Source: Sipunculus nudus (taxonomy: Eukaryota; Annelida; Sipuncula; Golfingiida; Sipunculidae). From it: a stretch of 64,000 nt of DNA. Positions within the stretch are counted from its first letter, which is position 1; each line of letters begins with the position of its first letter. Below, piece by piece: positions 48,201 through 55,779 of the stretch. The position numbers and the translations under genes were made by a program. The stretch spans positions 7,810,979-7,874,978 of the forward strand of contig CM049321.1 of assembly GCA_026874595.1 (NCBI GenBank). Reading direction: 5' to 3'. The notes under the pieces were generated by a model. The model was given only the letters and a program-made list of their open reading frames with translations. It did no database searches and was not told the origin of the DNA.

Positions 48201-49071
48201 TCATTCTGGTCTTTATCTTCTAGTCTTTGTCATTATAGTCTATATCTTTCTTGTCTTTATTATTCCAGCCTTTGTCTTAGCCTTTGTCTTTCTAGTTTTT
48301 AAAATTCCTGTCTTTGTTTTTCTCGTCTTTTTCTAACTCATCATTCTTTGTCATTCTAGTCTTTGTCATTCTAGTCTTTGTCATTCTAGTCTTTGTCATT
48401 TTAGTCATTGTTATTTTAGTTTTTTTTTCATTTAAGTCTTTATCATTCTAGTTTTTTACATTTTAGTCTTTGTCATTTTTATGTATACAAGCCCGAGAGA
48501 TGAAGCATGGTTTTAATACCAGGGGAAGAAAATGCTCAGTGAGTAATATTCTAGTTGATTCCACCTGGAGGGTATGCGTCTATTCACGTTCATGTGCGTG
48601 TGTGTTTGTGTCTGTGTTTGTTCATAACAAAACTGACAAAATCTTGAATGGAAAATTTTCAGGGCACCTTAGGAATGGGCTAGATGAAGAATCAATAGGA
48701 TTTTGGTGTGGGTCTGGCTCATAGGAATATTGGCACATTAGCAGTCACATATATGCCCGACTAAACATGGGAATGTGGGCTGATAAGGTGAATGCATACA
48801 TGGGTTGCAGAGTATTCGAAATTAAAGGTCATGCACCCACATGGTGGAGGCCTGCATTTCAGAGAATGCATATTTCTAGTTATTTATTATTCTTGTATCA
48901 GTCAAAATTCTTGCATATACTCAAGGAATTCTAGCTACAACTCAAATTTTACAGGCAAACTGTTAATGACACAAAGTAACTTTTGAATTTATTGGAAATC
49001 TTACCTTAAGTTGCATGAGAACATTTGGAGGAACATGCAATCCAACGGTACTTGACATACGACGGTATATT
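21072..49071 (-). CDS. PDE1: PDE1-family calcium/calmodulin-dependent 3',5'-cyclic nucleotide phosphodiesterase, 11 exons, 5' incomplete
   Basis: Enzymes of this family hydrolyse cAMP and cGMP to the 5' monophosphates and are activated by Ca2+/calmodulin in the cytosol. The spliced minus-strand reading gives 442 residues plus the last third of a split codon, in frame across all eleven exons. Numbering from the first full codon, HNLIH is at 86-90, HDYEHTG at 126-132, ADISHP at 232-237 and ESQIGF at 282-287. These supply the family's general acid (H86), metal ligands (H90, H126, D127, D233) and the nucleotide-binding Q284 with clamp F287. GYSKHKNPYHNLIH and YNDRAVLENHH are typical of PDE1 rather than PDE4. 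Mammalian PDE1 proteins have over 100 further N-terminal residues with the calmodulin-binding sites; I did not find these. The Ser/Glu/Lys-rich tail ends at a TAG. Introns run from 526 bp to 12.6 kb. Family assignment is very secure; the PDE1A/B/C paralogue names do not apply cleanly to invertebrates. Confidence 0.97.
21831..21908 (-). CDS. PDE1: PDE1 window exon 10, C-terminal helix
   Basis: 78 nt, acceptor tgcag and donor gtaaga, split codons at both ends. It encodes KFELRRCWEDCLSTNKMLWK and then ERAAR. This corresponds to the terminal PDE1 helix (vertebrate NKERWKELAA or NKQKWKERAA). Phase agrees with both neighbours. Confidence 0.93.
22730..22921 (-). CDS. PDE1: PDE1 window exon 9, end of catalytic domain
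   Basis: 192 nt, acceptor gccag, donor gtaaat. It completes the split Gly, then reads FIEFIVDPSFQMMGDMLEKI, followed by a Ser/Thr/Pro-rich stretch ending RPSTPRSPS. The start equals GFIDFIVEPTFSLLTD of PDE1; the Phe after Gly is the base-clamp residue. The second half is the poorly conserved linker found in PDE1 C-termini, with several SP/TP sites that could be phosphorylated (inference). Confidence 0.95.
23448..23529 (-). CDS. PDE1: PDE1 window exon 8, substrate glutamine
   Basis: 82 nt, 27 codons plus one base, acceptor tacag and donor gtacag. It encodes GDKEAELGLPYSPLCDRKST and then LVAESQI. The Gln of SQI is the purine-selective residue that binds cAMP or cGMP. Glu replaces the Gln of VAQSQIG and Tyr the Phe of LPFSPLCD. 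The upstream intron turns into a 30-bp minisatellite within about 40 nt of this acceptor. Confidence 0.98.
23566..24050. repeat. 30-bp minisatellite, about 16 copies, in PDE1 intron before exon 8
   Basis: The unit reads AAAGGCATCTGATGAAACAT plus CATAAACATT. Copies are exactly 30 bp and nearly identical for about 13 units, then carry single-base indels toward 24040. Because 30 is divisible by three, the minus strand shows a long artefactual open frame repeating MMFHQMPLMF. The array ends about 40 bp from the exon 8 acceptor, so it occupies the place where the branch site is expected. Confidence 0.97.
24106..24270. mobile_element. Foldback MITE, ACAGTGAAACCTGT family, in PDE1 intron
   Basis: It opens CAGGGAAGCCTGTGTAATAA and ends GACGGGTTCCACT, with the shared AACCAATGTGAATGCTTTC core. 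It lies beside the 30-bp minisatellite in the intron between exons 7 and 8. Confidence 0.7.
24888..25008 (-). CDS. PDE1: PDE1 window exon 7, third metal-site Asp
   Basis: 121 nt, acceptor tgcag, donor gtaatc. The split Asn codon is followed by IDKSKALSLVLHCADISHPA and then KDWQLHSRWTEYLLEEFFRQ. The Asp of ADISHP is the fourth metal ligand. HSRWT and EEFFRQ are typical of PDE1. Cys replaces Ala/Thr in LHAADISHP. The acceptor and the first coding bases are duplicated 73 bp upstream. Confidence 0.98.
24966..25111. repeat. 73-bp tandem duplication across the acceptor of PDE1 exon 7
   Basis: Two head-to-tail copies, about 24966-25038 and 25039-25111, differ at only a few positions. The left copy holds the 5' end of exon 7, its acceptor and nearby intron. 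The matching TGTCTATG blocks sit at 25001 and 25074, exactly 73 bp apart. Confidence 0.9.
25058..25081 (-). other. Duplicated 5' end of PDE1 exon 7 with its own acceptor and donor (candidate 24-nt microexon)
   Basis: Minus-strand sequence between a tgcag acceptor and a perfect GTAAGT donor repeats the first 24 bases of exon 7, coding IDKSKAL after a split Asn. In the true exon the bases at the donor position read GTTAGT, so one T-to-A difference created the donor in the copy. Inclusion would add exactly 8 codons without changing frame. Whether it is spliced in is unknown; read without splicing the copy has a stop at the donor TAA. Confidence 0.5.
25120..25600. repeat. Minisatellite of roughly 30-bp units in PDE1 intron upstream of exon 7
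   Basis: Roughly 16 units built on GTGTCTGTCAGAGGAATGTC and CCACAGGT, with a variable insert (TGGAGT, GA, CTTA) that makes unit length differ by a few bases. It begins just beyond the exon 7 duplication. The plus-strand frames reading VCQRNVPQV are products of the repeat. Confidence 0.95.
26087..26188 (-). CDS. PDE1: PDE1 window exon 6
   Basis: 102 nt, acceptor ttcag, donor gtaagt. It encodes EFRSLVIDMVLATDMSFHFQ and then QIKNMKNLLSMPE, with split codons at both ends. The match is to LRNLVIEMVLSTDMSGHFQQIK of PDE1. The acceptor and the first third of the exon are duplicated 73 bp upstream on the minus strand (26222-26286), described separately. Confidence 0.97.
26149..26286. repeat. 73-bp tandem duplication across the acceptor of PDE1 exon 6
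   Basis: Copy one (26149-26213) contains the exon 6 acceptor and about 40 coding bases; copy two (26222-26286) repeats them with a few substitutions. The blocks GGAATTCC at 26181 and GGAAATCC at 26254 are 73 bp apart. The second copy keeps an AG acceptor and would code DFRFLVIDMVLAT, but I see no good donor behind it, so it is probably a dead exon fragment. Confidence 0.9.
26857..26982 (-). CDS. PDE1: PDE1 window exon 5
   Basis: 126 nt, acceptor gacag and donor gtgaga. The split Gly codon joins exon 4; then SDVAMLYNDRAVLENHHISA leads into a helix ending NLSRDEY, with a split Arg codon at the end. It matches vertebrate SDVAILYNDRSVLENHHVSA...NLSKDDWR. ENHH is part of the conserved active-site wall. 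Upstream vertebrate QTRSD reads NTGSD here. Confidence 0.98.
27260..27500. repeat. Dispersed repeat shared with 42550-42790 and 14940-15180
   Basis: Blocks TTTATCACAGA(T/C)TGAA, a TATGT(G/A)TATACA block, a CATGGTGCA or GTGCA block, and CATGCTGGATAT occur in the same order at 42550-42790, and partly at 14940-15180. It accounts for the plus-strand frame at 27270-27677. Confidence 0.6.
27776..27801. repeat. (CT)n microsatellite next to a PDE1 donor
   Basis: A run of CT repeats ends 10 bp from the GTAAAG donor of exon 4. In the transcript it is a purine (GA)n run in the first 40 intron bases. Confidence 0.9.
27818..27918 (-). CDS. PDE1: PDE1 window exon 4, HD metal-binding motif
   Basis: 101 nt, 33 codons plus two bases, acceptor gccag and donor gtaaag. 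It encodes HWLTDLEILATLIAAMIHDY followed by EHTGTTNNFHINT. The HD pair provides two metal ligands; HTGTTN is near invariant in PDE1. Met replaces the usual third Ala of AAAIHDYEH. The intron side of the donor runs almost at once into a purine-rich (GA)n microsatellite, which is the (CT)n at 27776-27801 on the plus strand. Confidence 0.98.
30665..31687 (+). mobile_element. Tandem-core repeat element with Helitron-like ends
   Basis: Three units of about 300 bp share TAGGTCAAGGTCACCCATCT, GAACTTGACCGAGATTTTGT, AGATATCCCGCTCACAAG and GCAGGTGGCGCC. On the left it opens with TCAGCAAAAGCTGA and GCCCTCAGCC. On the right it closes with CCGGACGGACAG, the hairpin AGCCC...GGGCT and CTAAAA. The left CCCTCAGCC is the inverse of the right GGCTGAGGG. 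No transposase frame, so non-autonomous. Helitron-type assignment is inference. Confidence 0.65.
32860..33440. repeat. Degenerate minisatellite of about 33-36 bp units
   Basis: Repeated ATGTTCCAAGAAACTTGCTG followed by a GTATATACCAGAAC-type block, with variable length. The plus-strand 147-codon frame at 32869-33312 is an artefact of it. Confidence 0.85.
33956..34206. mobile_element. Foldback MITE, ACAGTGAAACCTGT family
   Basis: It opens with ACGGTGAAACCTGTGTTAGG and closes with GACAGGTACCACTGT, forming terminal inverted repeats. Inside are short subrepeats of GTGGTCTTATAAGACAGGT type. No coding capacity. Confidence 0.75.
34697..34896. mobile_element. Foldback MITE, ACAGTGAAACCTGT family
   Basis: It opens with ACAGTGAAACCTGTGTTAGG and closes with GACAGGTTCCGCTGT. 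The middle shares AACCAATGTGAATGCTTTC with the copies at 24106 and 33956. A 33-bp segment around 34760 is tandemly duplicated. Confidence 0.75.
35396..35536 (-). CDS. PDE1: PDE1 window exon 3, HNxxH metal-binding motif
   Basis: 141 nt, phase 0 to phase 0, 47 residues, acceptor tccag and donor gtgagt. The encoded GYSKHKNPYHNLIHAGDVTQT contains the first signature of class I PDEs: the first His of HNLIH is the general acid and the second is a metal ligand. The Ala after NLIH is followed by Gly where vertebrate PDE1 has Ala. A 7.5 kb intron full of repeats follows. Confidence 0.98.
36280..36396 (-). CDS. PDE1: PDE1 window exon 2
   Basis: 117 nt, phase 0 to phase 0, 39 residues, acceptor gacag and donor gtaagt. 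It encodes SMDEWSFDIFAVNEAGDGHG followed by a segment ending RYDLINKFK, matching the PDE1 region usually reading DKWSFDVFALNEASGEH...RYDLINRFK at the front of the catalytic domain. The WSFD core and the LINKFK end are diagnostic for PDE1. Confidence 0.96.
40250..40372 (+). mobile_element. 3' end of a Helitron-like non-autonomous repeat
   Basis: Contains ACACCCGGACGGACGACGG, a stem CTCAG...CTGAG and the terminal GAGCTAAAAAA. It matches the end structure at 31687 and 12735. No tandem core array precedes it, so only the end fragment is called. Confidence 0.5.
42550..42790. repeat. Dispersed repeat, second copy, with C-homopolymer
   Basis: Same block order as 27260-27500. A run of C residues near 42673-42689 replaces the central ATCACCATGC-like segment. 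Confidence 0.6.
44615..44685 (-). repeat. tRNA-derived SINE (tRNA-like head)
   Basis: On the minus strand CATAGTGATAGTTAGTGCCC at 44661-44680 resembles an RNA polymerase III A box and GTGGGTTCTTTTCC at 44621-44634 resembles a B box, at tRNA-like spacing. The folded stem is imperfect and the sequence diverged, so it is a SINE or relic rather than a working tRNA gene. The SINE body probably continues toward 44520. Confidence 0.5.
45049..45210. mobile_element. Foldback MITE related to the ACAGTGAAACCTGT family
   Basis: The ends (AAAACCTCCCCTAGCATGAC and GTGGTCATGTTAGCGAGGTTT) are imperfect inverted repeats. The interior has GACCACC and CTAATACG subrepeats. It is a diverged relative of the copies at 33956 and 34697. 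Confidence 0.6.
47860..48480. repeat. Minisatellite of about 15-bp units
   Basis: Many copies of GTCTTTGTCATTCTA or GTCTTTGTCATTCTG, perfect in short runs (about 48090-48150, 48180-48215 and 48340-48400) and degenerate between. Plus-strand frames reading VFVILVF are artefacts. Confidence 0.9.
48480..48890. repeat. Dispersed repeat, copy 1
   Basis: Shares TTTTCAGGGCA, GGAATGGGC, ATTTTGGTGTGG and CATGGTGGAG...TTGCATT-type blocks in the same order with 52880-53240. No coding frame; a non-autonomous element of unknown class. Confidence 0.6.
49005..49071 (-). CDS. PDE1: PDE1 window exon 1 (start of recognised coding sequence)
   Basis: A 67-nt exon with acceptor ttcag before 49071 and donor gtaaga after 49005. 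It begins with one base completing a split codon and then encodes 22 residues, starting IYRRMSSTVGLH and ending MQLK. This matches the stretch after the conserved GIFVER segment of PDE1 (vertebrate form ERMYRKTY...VGL). The phase predicts that the preceding exon ends in AG or CG of an Arg codon. It is separated from the next exon by a 12.6 kb intron. Because it is short and the match is modest, its support comes mostly from splice sites, phase and position. Confidence 0.85.
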
Positions 49072-51042
49072 CTGAAATAAAAGGGAAAAATATTAGCTTT
49101 ATTCTACATATACAGTAAACATATGTTTTATATGCCGCTGCATGCATCATGTTAGCAGAATGTTCACAACAGGATATTTAATTAATATAGTTTATATATA
49201 TATATATATCTATAAAACAAAATTATTTGTCAAATTTATCATTAATATTATTCATCTTACTAATAGGTATGAGGCTCATTTTTTAATTATACATTATGCA
49301 TCCTATTTGGCTAAGTAATAGAAAAAAGGTAAAGAATATTATTTAATTATTAATCTCTGTTCCTGAAATAGAAATTATAATTTATCGCTCACCTGTAAAA
49401 AAGTTTCAAGACCTGTGTTATCAAAGCTGAGACTTACCTGGGGGAGTTGAAAGATTCATCTTGAGTTTCATTTTTCTGAGACCAAGCTTAATTAACCTTA
49501 AAATAAATCTGACAATATAAACCTTTATCACATGATAGGGGTAAAATATTTAAAACCTCAAGTACTTTAAAAGATAAGAAGGATTTTCACCTGATAACAT
49601 ATCACAGTATGAAAGCTTCACATAAAACAAATAAAAACTATTTTGCCAGAGAATTTCAACTTGTCAATTTACTCTAAATGTCTGTAATGGAGGCTTAGTA
49701 TTCACCGATGTTTGACCTTCTAAAGATATATATATATATATATATTCTAGGCTGCTTAATCTGAGATAGGACAGGCTACCAGGATATGCAAATACAGTTT
49801 ACCCTGACCAGCTTCTAAGGTCTAGGGACAGAGTACAAGTCTCAAAGACCAGAGAATGTGAGTATAAATCTCAGCCAAAGGGCAGTTCAATTTTTCACCA
49901 CATCCAGGGTAAGCATTCTTCAGGCTTAATGGGAAACACTAACACTGATAATGAACTTTGTGAAAATTATGAGAAATTTTTATCTTTTATTAATTAAGGG
50001 AAATGAAAGCATGGTATATTTTACATATGTGAAGTAAAAGCTATTCAAGTGTTGGTGTAATTGCCCTTTGTTTGTATACACCACAAATTAATTACATAAA
50101 TAGCTGCAGAATATGACTTACAAAGCATCAAGACAAGTTAAAAAATAAATTCTTCAGAGGTCAAACATGATATCATATTGTAAGATCAAGCATACGCTGC
50201 TGAAATAATGTTTATTTGAAAAGCACTCTCAACAAAAGATACATATAAATAACCAACTCAGAGATATTTGAAATGAAAACACCCTTCAGCATTGTTTCTT
50301 CTTACACATGCTAAATTCTATAACCTTATCTAGCAGCCTAAAAAATTTTACAATTTTTTTAATCATACAATAAATCTTCTGATCGTACATCAAGCAGATA
50401 TATCTTGCTAAACACATCCTGTCACAGCAGTCTTTTACGAGAATGTCTATAATGGTGATATGTGATAAGGACATTGTTTTACGGTCTCCGAAAGCCCAGA
50501 AGGACAACACTGCCACACCCCCTGGGAGGCCTTCCCATCATGCATCATTGCAGAACCACAGGCTACGGCAGCATGACAGGTGAGATTGCAAAAAACTTTT
50601 GACATCTCACTCATTAGCAGGCAGCAAGTTTAATCAGGACGGCGTATATTTTTAACCGCAGAATCCTGTAACTAAATGGATAGGGTCAGCCCTCCAGCGG
50701 AGTTGCTCGTATTTTTGGCATCATCCCCATCTGAAGTTTTCAGCTGATGGGAAAATTACGAAAATTCCACCTAACACAGCCTGAAGAAGTGCCCTCCAAC
50801 ATGCAAATCGATAAGTCTTGCCTTTTTTGCCGCATCTGCTATTTCAGCAAAAGAACCACTCAACCCTGATGCAGGGCCTTGTTTTTGGTTTAAAATGACA
50901 AGGTCAGAGGCACAGTTCTCTGGAATTAGCTTCTAATGGCAGCATTAAATGTGCCCGTCTTTTAGAAACCTGGCAATAACCCTTACCAGAAAATATACCC
51001 TCATTATCTTCTTCATCCCCTTGACATTCACAGGCGCAGATT
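49072..51042. other. Upstream of recognised PDE1 exons; no gene seen
   Basis: Presumably PDE1 intron, since the next exon 5' is missing. AT-rich with (AT)n near 49193-49210 and 49730-49746. 50480-50620 is GC-richer but has no coherent frame. Confidence 0.5.
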
Positions 51043-51330
51043 CCCCTGTCATTATATCAGACCTGAGATGTCTATGACATACTTTATTTTCCTCTGTCAT
51101 TATATCAGACCTGAGATGTCTATGACATACTTTATTTTCCTCTGTCATTATACCAGACCTGAGATGTCTATGACATACTTTATTTTCCTCTGTCATTATA
51201 CCAGACCTGAGATTTCTATGACATACTTTATTTTTCTCTGTCACAGACCAGACCAGAGATTTCTCTGACATACTTTACTTTTCTCTGTCATAATCAGACC
51301 AGAGATGTCTATGACATACCTTATCACGAA
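51043..51330. repeat. 48-bp tandem repeat, about 5-6 copies
   Basis: Unit TCTGTCATTATATCAGACCT plus GAGATGTCTATGACATACTT plus TATTTTCC. 48 is divisible by three, so both strands show artefactual repeat frames (MSMTYFIFLCHY on plus). Confidence 0.95.
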
Positions 51331-52879
51331 GACTTCACTCAACTGATTCGATTATACTCCTGCCAAGTTTTATGTTTTCCCTTTGGTGTTGGTTGGCTTA
51401 TCCATTAGCAAATGATGAGTTTATTTCTATATTTGTATTTGGTGAAATTTTTTTGTGGATGGGTCTACTTAAGTCCCCCTGAGAGCAAAACCATCCAATT
51501 CAATTTTTTTTTCTTTACTTTCTCCCGTCACTATCTGTTTGCACTAGATCTCAGATATGGCTGGTTTTAAAAGCTGAAATTTGAGTGCAATATTAGTCCT
51601 TTGTCACAGATTTGCACCTGATATGTATTTGTGACCTTGACCTCATTCCTAAGGTCATATATTCCATAGTCAATTCCCCATTATTGCTGAGGTCTTGGTT
51701 ATATTCTGGATCTGGTGATTGATCCACATGTTTTTAGAGATCTGAGGCCTCCGAGTGCCTTCTTGATTTAGAATACAAGTATATTTTAGAATATAATTGA
51801 ATGCATCTAGACACATTTTGACTATAAGAAATTCCTCTTTTAATATTTTTGAGTTTCCACAATGCTCAGTTGTGTAAGTATGATCTCAAGCCACTTGTGT
51901 CTCCTACTTGAATCACAAATAAATTATCAAGGAGAACTATTGGCTAGATAAGATAGAAATAAGCCCAGTAACAAATCTAGGAGGAGTGGTATACAAATAT
52001 AGAAACTTGCAGGTATGGCTGAATATGCCTATACTGAGGGGCTCTGTATACATTAAATATCAAAACAGTAACATCACCTCAGAGTATCAGGGGTATGCTT
52101 GTTCCAAATTTTTAAGAGATTTCATGACCAAAAAAAGCATGTGGAACAGCCGACGATGCCAGATCATTTGGAAGACCAATTTGTATTCCAGCTGATGTCA
52201 CAAGCAGATGACAGATACCGCAGTGATCATCCCACTCACCACCGACCTACGTGCAACCAATCACCATAAAACACAGTGCAATACTGCTTGTGACTACCTT
52301 CTGGCAGCTCCAATAGGTGTCACTGACATTTCTACGAGGCTTGCCCTCTAATCACCTGAAATTTGCTCTCATCCTTTCCTCCAATATGTTCTGTCATAGG
52401 AACACTGTGGTTGGCTTAATATTCCTTGGGTTAAAATTCTGCCTTTTTCAATTTTTCATTGTTTTGGGAGGGTTCCATTTATATGATCTCACAATACAAA
52501 ATACCTATGCAAAGAGTATAGTCATTACTCTATAAATGATTATATAATTTATTATGTGCTCACAATCCTACTGACAAAAAAATATTGTTTGTTAGTGATA
52601 TAAGATCAAATGGGAAAATCTGATATTATTTAAATTATCAATCTTTCAATATACACAATCTATTTTTATTCATGATGTCAACCTTTTACTTTTCAACTTT
52701 GCCTTCGAGGATGGGACCTCTTATTGTCTTATGAGATGTTTTTATTTTTGCAATAATTCTCCCCTATTGTGAATATTGCAAATTTGAATTCTTCACAAAT
52801 AAAATGACAACCAAAGTATCTATCTTAAAGACTTACTCTAGAACCCTAAACCATCTTCATGTGCAGTCTTTTTTCTTTC
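51331..52879. other. No gene seen
   Basis: AT-rich sequence with short unsupported frames; fragments resemble the dispersed repeats nearby. Confidence 0.5.
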
Positions 52880-53240
52880 TTTTTTTTAATATCTGTAATT
52901 GTCTCTGGCAGGAGGGTATTATATTTCATCCCATTTGTGCATTTGTTTGTGTGTTTGTATGTTTACAGCATAACTTGCACATCTGGAACAGAATCTTATG
53001 AAATTTTCAGGGCATTTCGGGAATGGGCCAATGGAGAATGATTAGATTTTGGTGTGGATCTGAGCCAGACTCAGGAACATGACATTAAGGAATTTTCACA
53101 AATGTAGTCAGTTATGCACAAATGAAAATGGAAATATGGGCGAAATAAGCAAAATGCAAACACAGTTTTGGGAGCATCCCACAACAGAAACGCAAACATG
53201 GTGGAGTCTTGCATTCCTTTGAATGCAGAATTCTAGTTTA
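52880..53240. repeat. Dispersed repeat, copy 2
   Basis: Same ordered blocks as 48480-48890 in the same orientation, more complete at the left (GGAGGGTATTATATTTCATC). A shorter relative of that left end occurs near 32282. Confidence 0.6.
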
Positions 53241-53458
53241 TACTTTTCCTTTGTTCTGATAGGTATTAGCTATACCTGTAACTATCCTCTTGTTTATGCT
53301 ATAATGTTTTAATTTTCTACATATTTGACAGGAATATCTGATATGAGATTGGATGAACTAAATATGGAAGATTTGATAATAAAAGCTTTACTTCTTTGGA
53401 TCATACTCTAATATATTTCATTTCAACTAACAAATCAAACATGCCTATGTTATTTATC

Positions 53459-54350
53459 TTTAAAGGGGCCCAATCACACATCTATCAGAATTTATAAACT
53501 AAGGGTAATCTCTTAGAGCTTTTATAAAAACAGGCCAGAAATTGTGGATATCCATTGTTCAAAATACTGGGTGCACAGATGCACCAAAAAACAGTTTTGT
53601 GCACCCACTGTATCACTACAAGGTGCACAGTGTGCACCTGAGGACATTAACTAGGACAGATCTGCAGGACCATTAGGCAGTCCAGATGATCAAACAAGGA
53701 CATATAAACACTAAAACATGTCACATTAGACACTACATGTATATAGATCCAGTGATCAGACCTTTTCTTTAGATGGATATTATATAAGGCTGCATTCTTA
53801 CCAGGTTTAAACTGTTAGCTTATTTTCACTGCACTGAAATATATGTATAATTTATAATATAGCAGTAATACAAATAACTGTAATGACATTTATGTATTTG
53901 TTCACCTAGAAATTACTTGGTGCACCCAGTTGTATAAGCTGTGGTGCACAGGTTCACCATACCATAAAAAGAATTTCGTACACTGAATTATCACCACACA
54001 CAGGCTGCTTGTTTTGTTTATAATTTGAGGGGGCCCGCCAAAATAAACATATTCACCGAGGGCATCTGGCAGCAAGTCAGATAAGCTAGAGCTTTGCAAA
54101 TGGGGTTTTGCAACAGGTGACCTTTCTACCTATGCATAAATGCCACCAACCACCTAAGGTCACATGGTTTTCCCTTTTGTCAACATTGCTGTGTTTACAA
54201 ACATATTGTTGAAAAACAAGTTCATACATCCTTTACAAAGTTGTTATTAGAACTTTTCACATCCAAAATTACCCTTCGATCATTAATATATACACAGAGG
54301 AAGCCGAAATCTCATATTTTCAAAAGGTAAGTGAATCGCACCTTTAATTT
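53459..54350. mobile_element. Possible DNA-transposon-derived element with terminal inverted repeats
   Basis: Left end TTTAAAGGGGCCCAATCAC is imperfectly inverse to the right end GTGAATCGCACCTTTAATTT. The same terminal sequence appears in inverse orientation at 60283-60302 (GTGATTGGGCCCCTTTAAA). The interior is AT-rich with repeated GGTGCAC blocks and no transposase frame. Confidence 0.4.
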
Positions 54351-55324
54351 AGTGAAATGTTAATATTCATGAAAATGAATCTTCATGTATATGATGCCCC
54401 AGCCATCGACCGATCAAACAGTCATTTATATCGCAACCTCATTATTATATCTTGGACATTTTCCTGTATTAAAACCTGTAGTATCTAAAGTAAAAACATG
54501 AATATAAATAACATCTTTTTTGTTTCCCTTAAATTATATATGACTGATGTTTTGAATAATATCAGATCTGTCAATAATGAACATTAATCTGTAATCATTT
54601 GATGTCCCTTGGTCTTTAAGATTAAGATATGAGGACATACCCAGTATATCAAATAGTTGTCATGATAAAGTATATTCTCTGTGTAGGCATATATTAAATA
54701 CTTACTATGAAAATGAATATCAATCTCCTGTGCAGGTTACTTTATGGTGAGGTCATAAAAACAGAACCCTTGTAAAACAGTGAAAACTGCAAAAAGTTAA
54801 TCCAACAAATATGATACCATGTGAAGTATTTTGGTTCTGTTTTCATGGAAGCTACATAAAGATGACTTTCACTCACAAATGATTGTCATTTAGCAATGAT
54901 ACTTCTCAACAACAGCAAGCAGAAGCAATCAATATTAACAAATATGGCAACCTTTCTAACGACCCTCTGGAGGTCTTCCCTAGATGTTGCAGGTGCAAAG
55001 TCAGAGTACGAGAAGTTCAGAAGAAATATAAAGACCCCCTGAAGGAGATCATGTGATTGAAAACTGCAAGTCGAGTCGATTAGCAGAATGGTATTCTGGG
55101 ACATATCGTGGTGTACTGGGAAACTCTACTTGAGAAATGGCATGACACAATTTGTTGTAGCCATATATTATTAAACATTTCTTGACAGTCAATTTAGTTC
55201 TGCTCAAAGAACAGTGCAATTCCTACAAAATATAATATTAATGACCACATTTATACAGGATGTAGTGATCCCCTGTTACACCAATAAAATGTGATACAAA
55301 GTATAATACTGGGCCATTGTATAA

Positions 55325-55375
<51 letters not shown>

Positions 55376-55376
55376 C
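55325..55376. repeat. (AT)n microsatellite
   Basis: AT run with one AC interruption, followed by a short ACAC tract. Confidence 0.9.
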
Positions 55377-55399
55377 ACACATATACATTATATATTTAT

Positions 55400-55520
55400 A
55401 TATGTAAGGCCAAAAAAATAAAGGTATGGTTCTGAGGGATTTTTTTCAGAAATAAGTGTGGGCGGACAATTTTTTTTTTTTTTTACCTTTTTTTGTAAGT
55501 TTCAACAAGGCCTACAGGCC
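55400..55520. repeat. Dispersed repeat, inverse copy at 44080-44170
   Basis: TTTTTTCAGAAATAAGTG, a poly(T) tract and ACCTTTTTTTGTAAGTTTCA match the reverse complement of 44085-44165 in order. Confidence 0.6.
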
Positions 55521-55779
55521 TAATGCGAACCTGTGCAAGGTTTGGGAGTATGAATGGAGGATTATTTTTAAATATTAATAATGATCCTCTTATGTCCTGC
55601 ATTTCTACCTTAGTATTATGATTTCAGCAAAATGGATGTTTTGGACCTGCAAGTTTCAGACTAGGACATTTTAAAACTAGAATATGGGTAGTGGATAAGT
55701 GAGTAAATGTATCCTCCGAAATCAGAGTGGGACGGGTAAAGTGAGGCATGGATTGAGTGGCAAGGGGAAATAGAGTGAG

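Larger units (their letters stand above)
36397..49004 (-). other. PDE1 intron of 12.6 kb
   Basis: Largest intron in the window. It contains a Helitron-like repeat end near 40300-40372, a tRNA-like SINE (44615-44685), a MITE (45049-45210), a 15-bp minisatellite (47860-48480) and dispersed-repeat copies (42550-42790 and 48480-48890). Small frames such as 41114-41455 and 43020-43340 (minus) have no motif or splice support. Confidence 0.75.
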
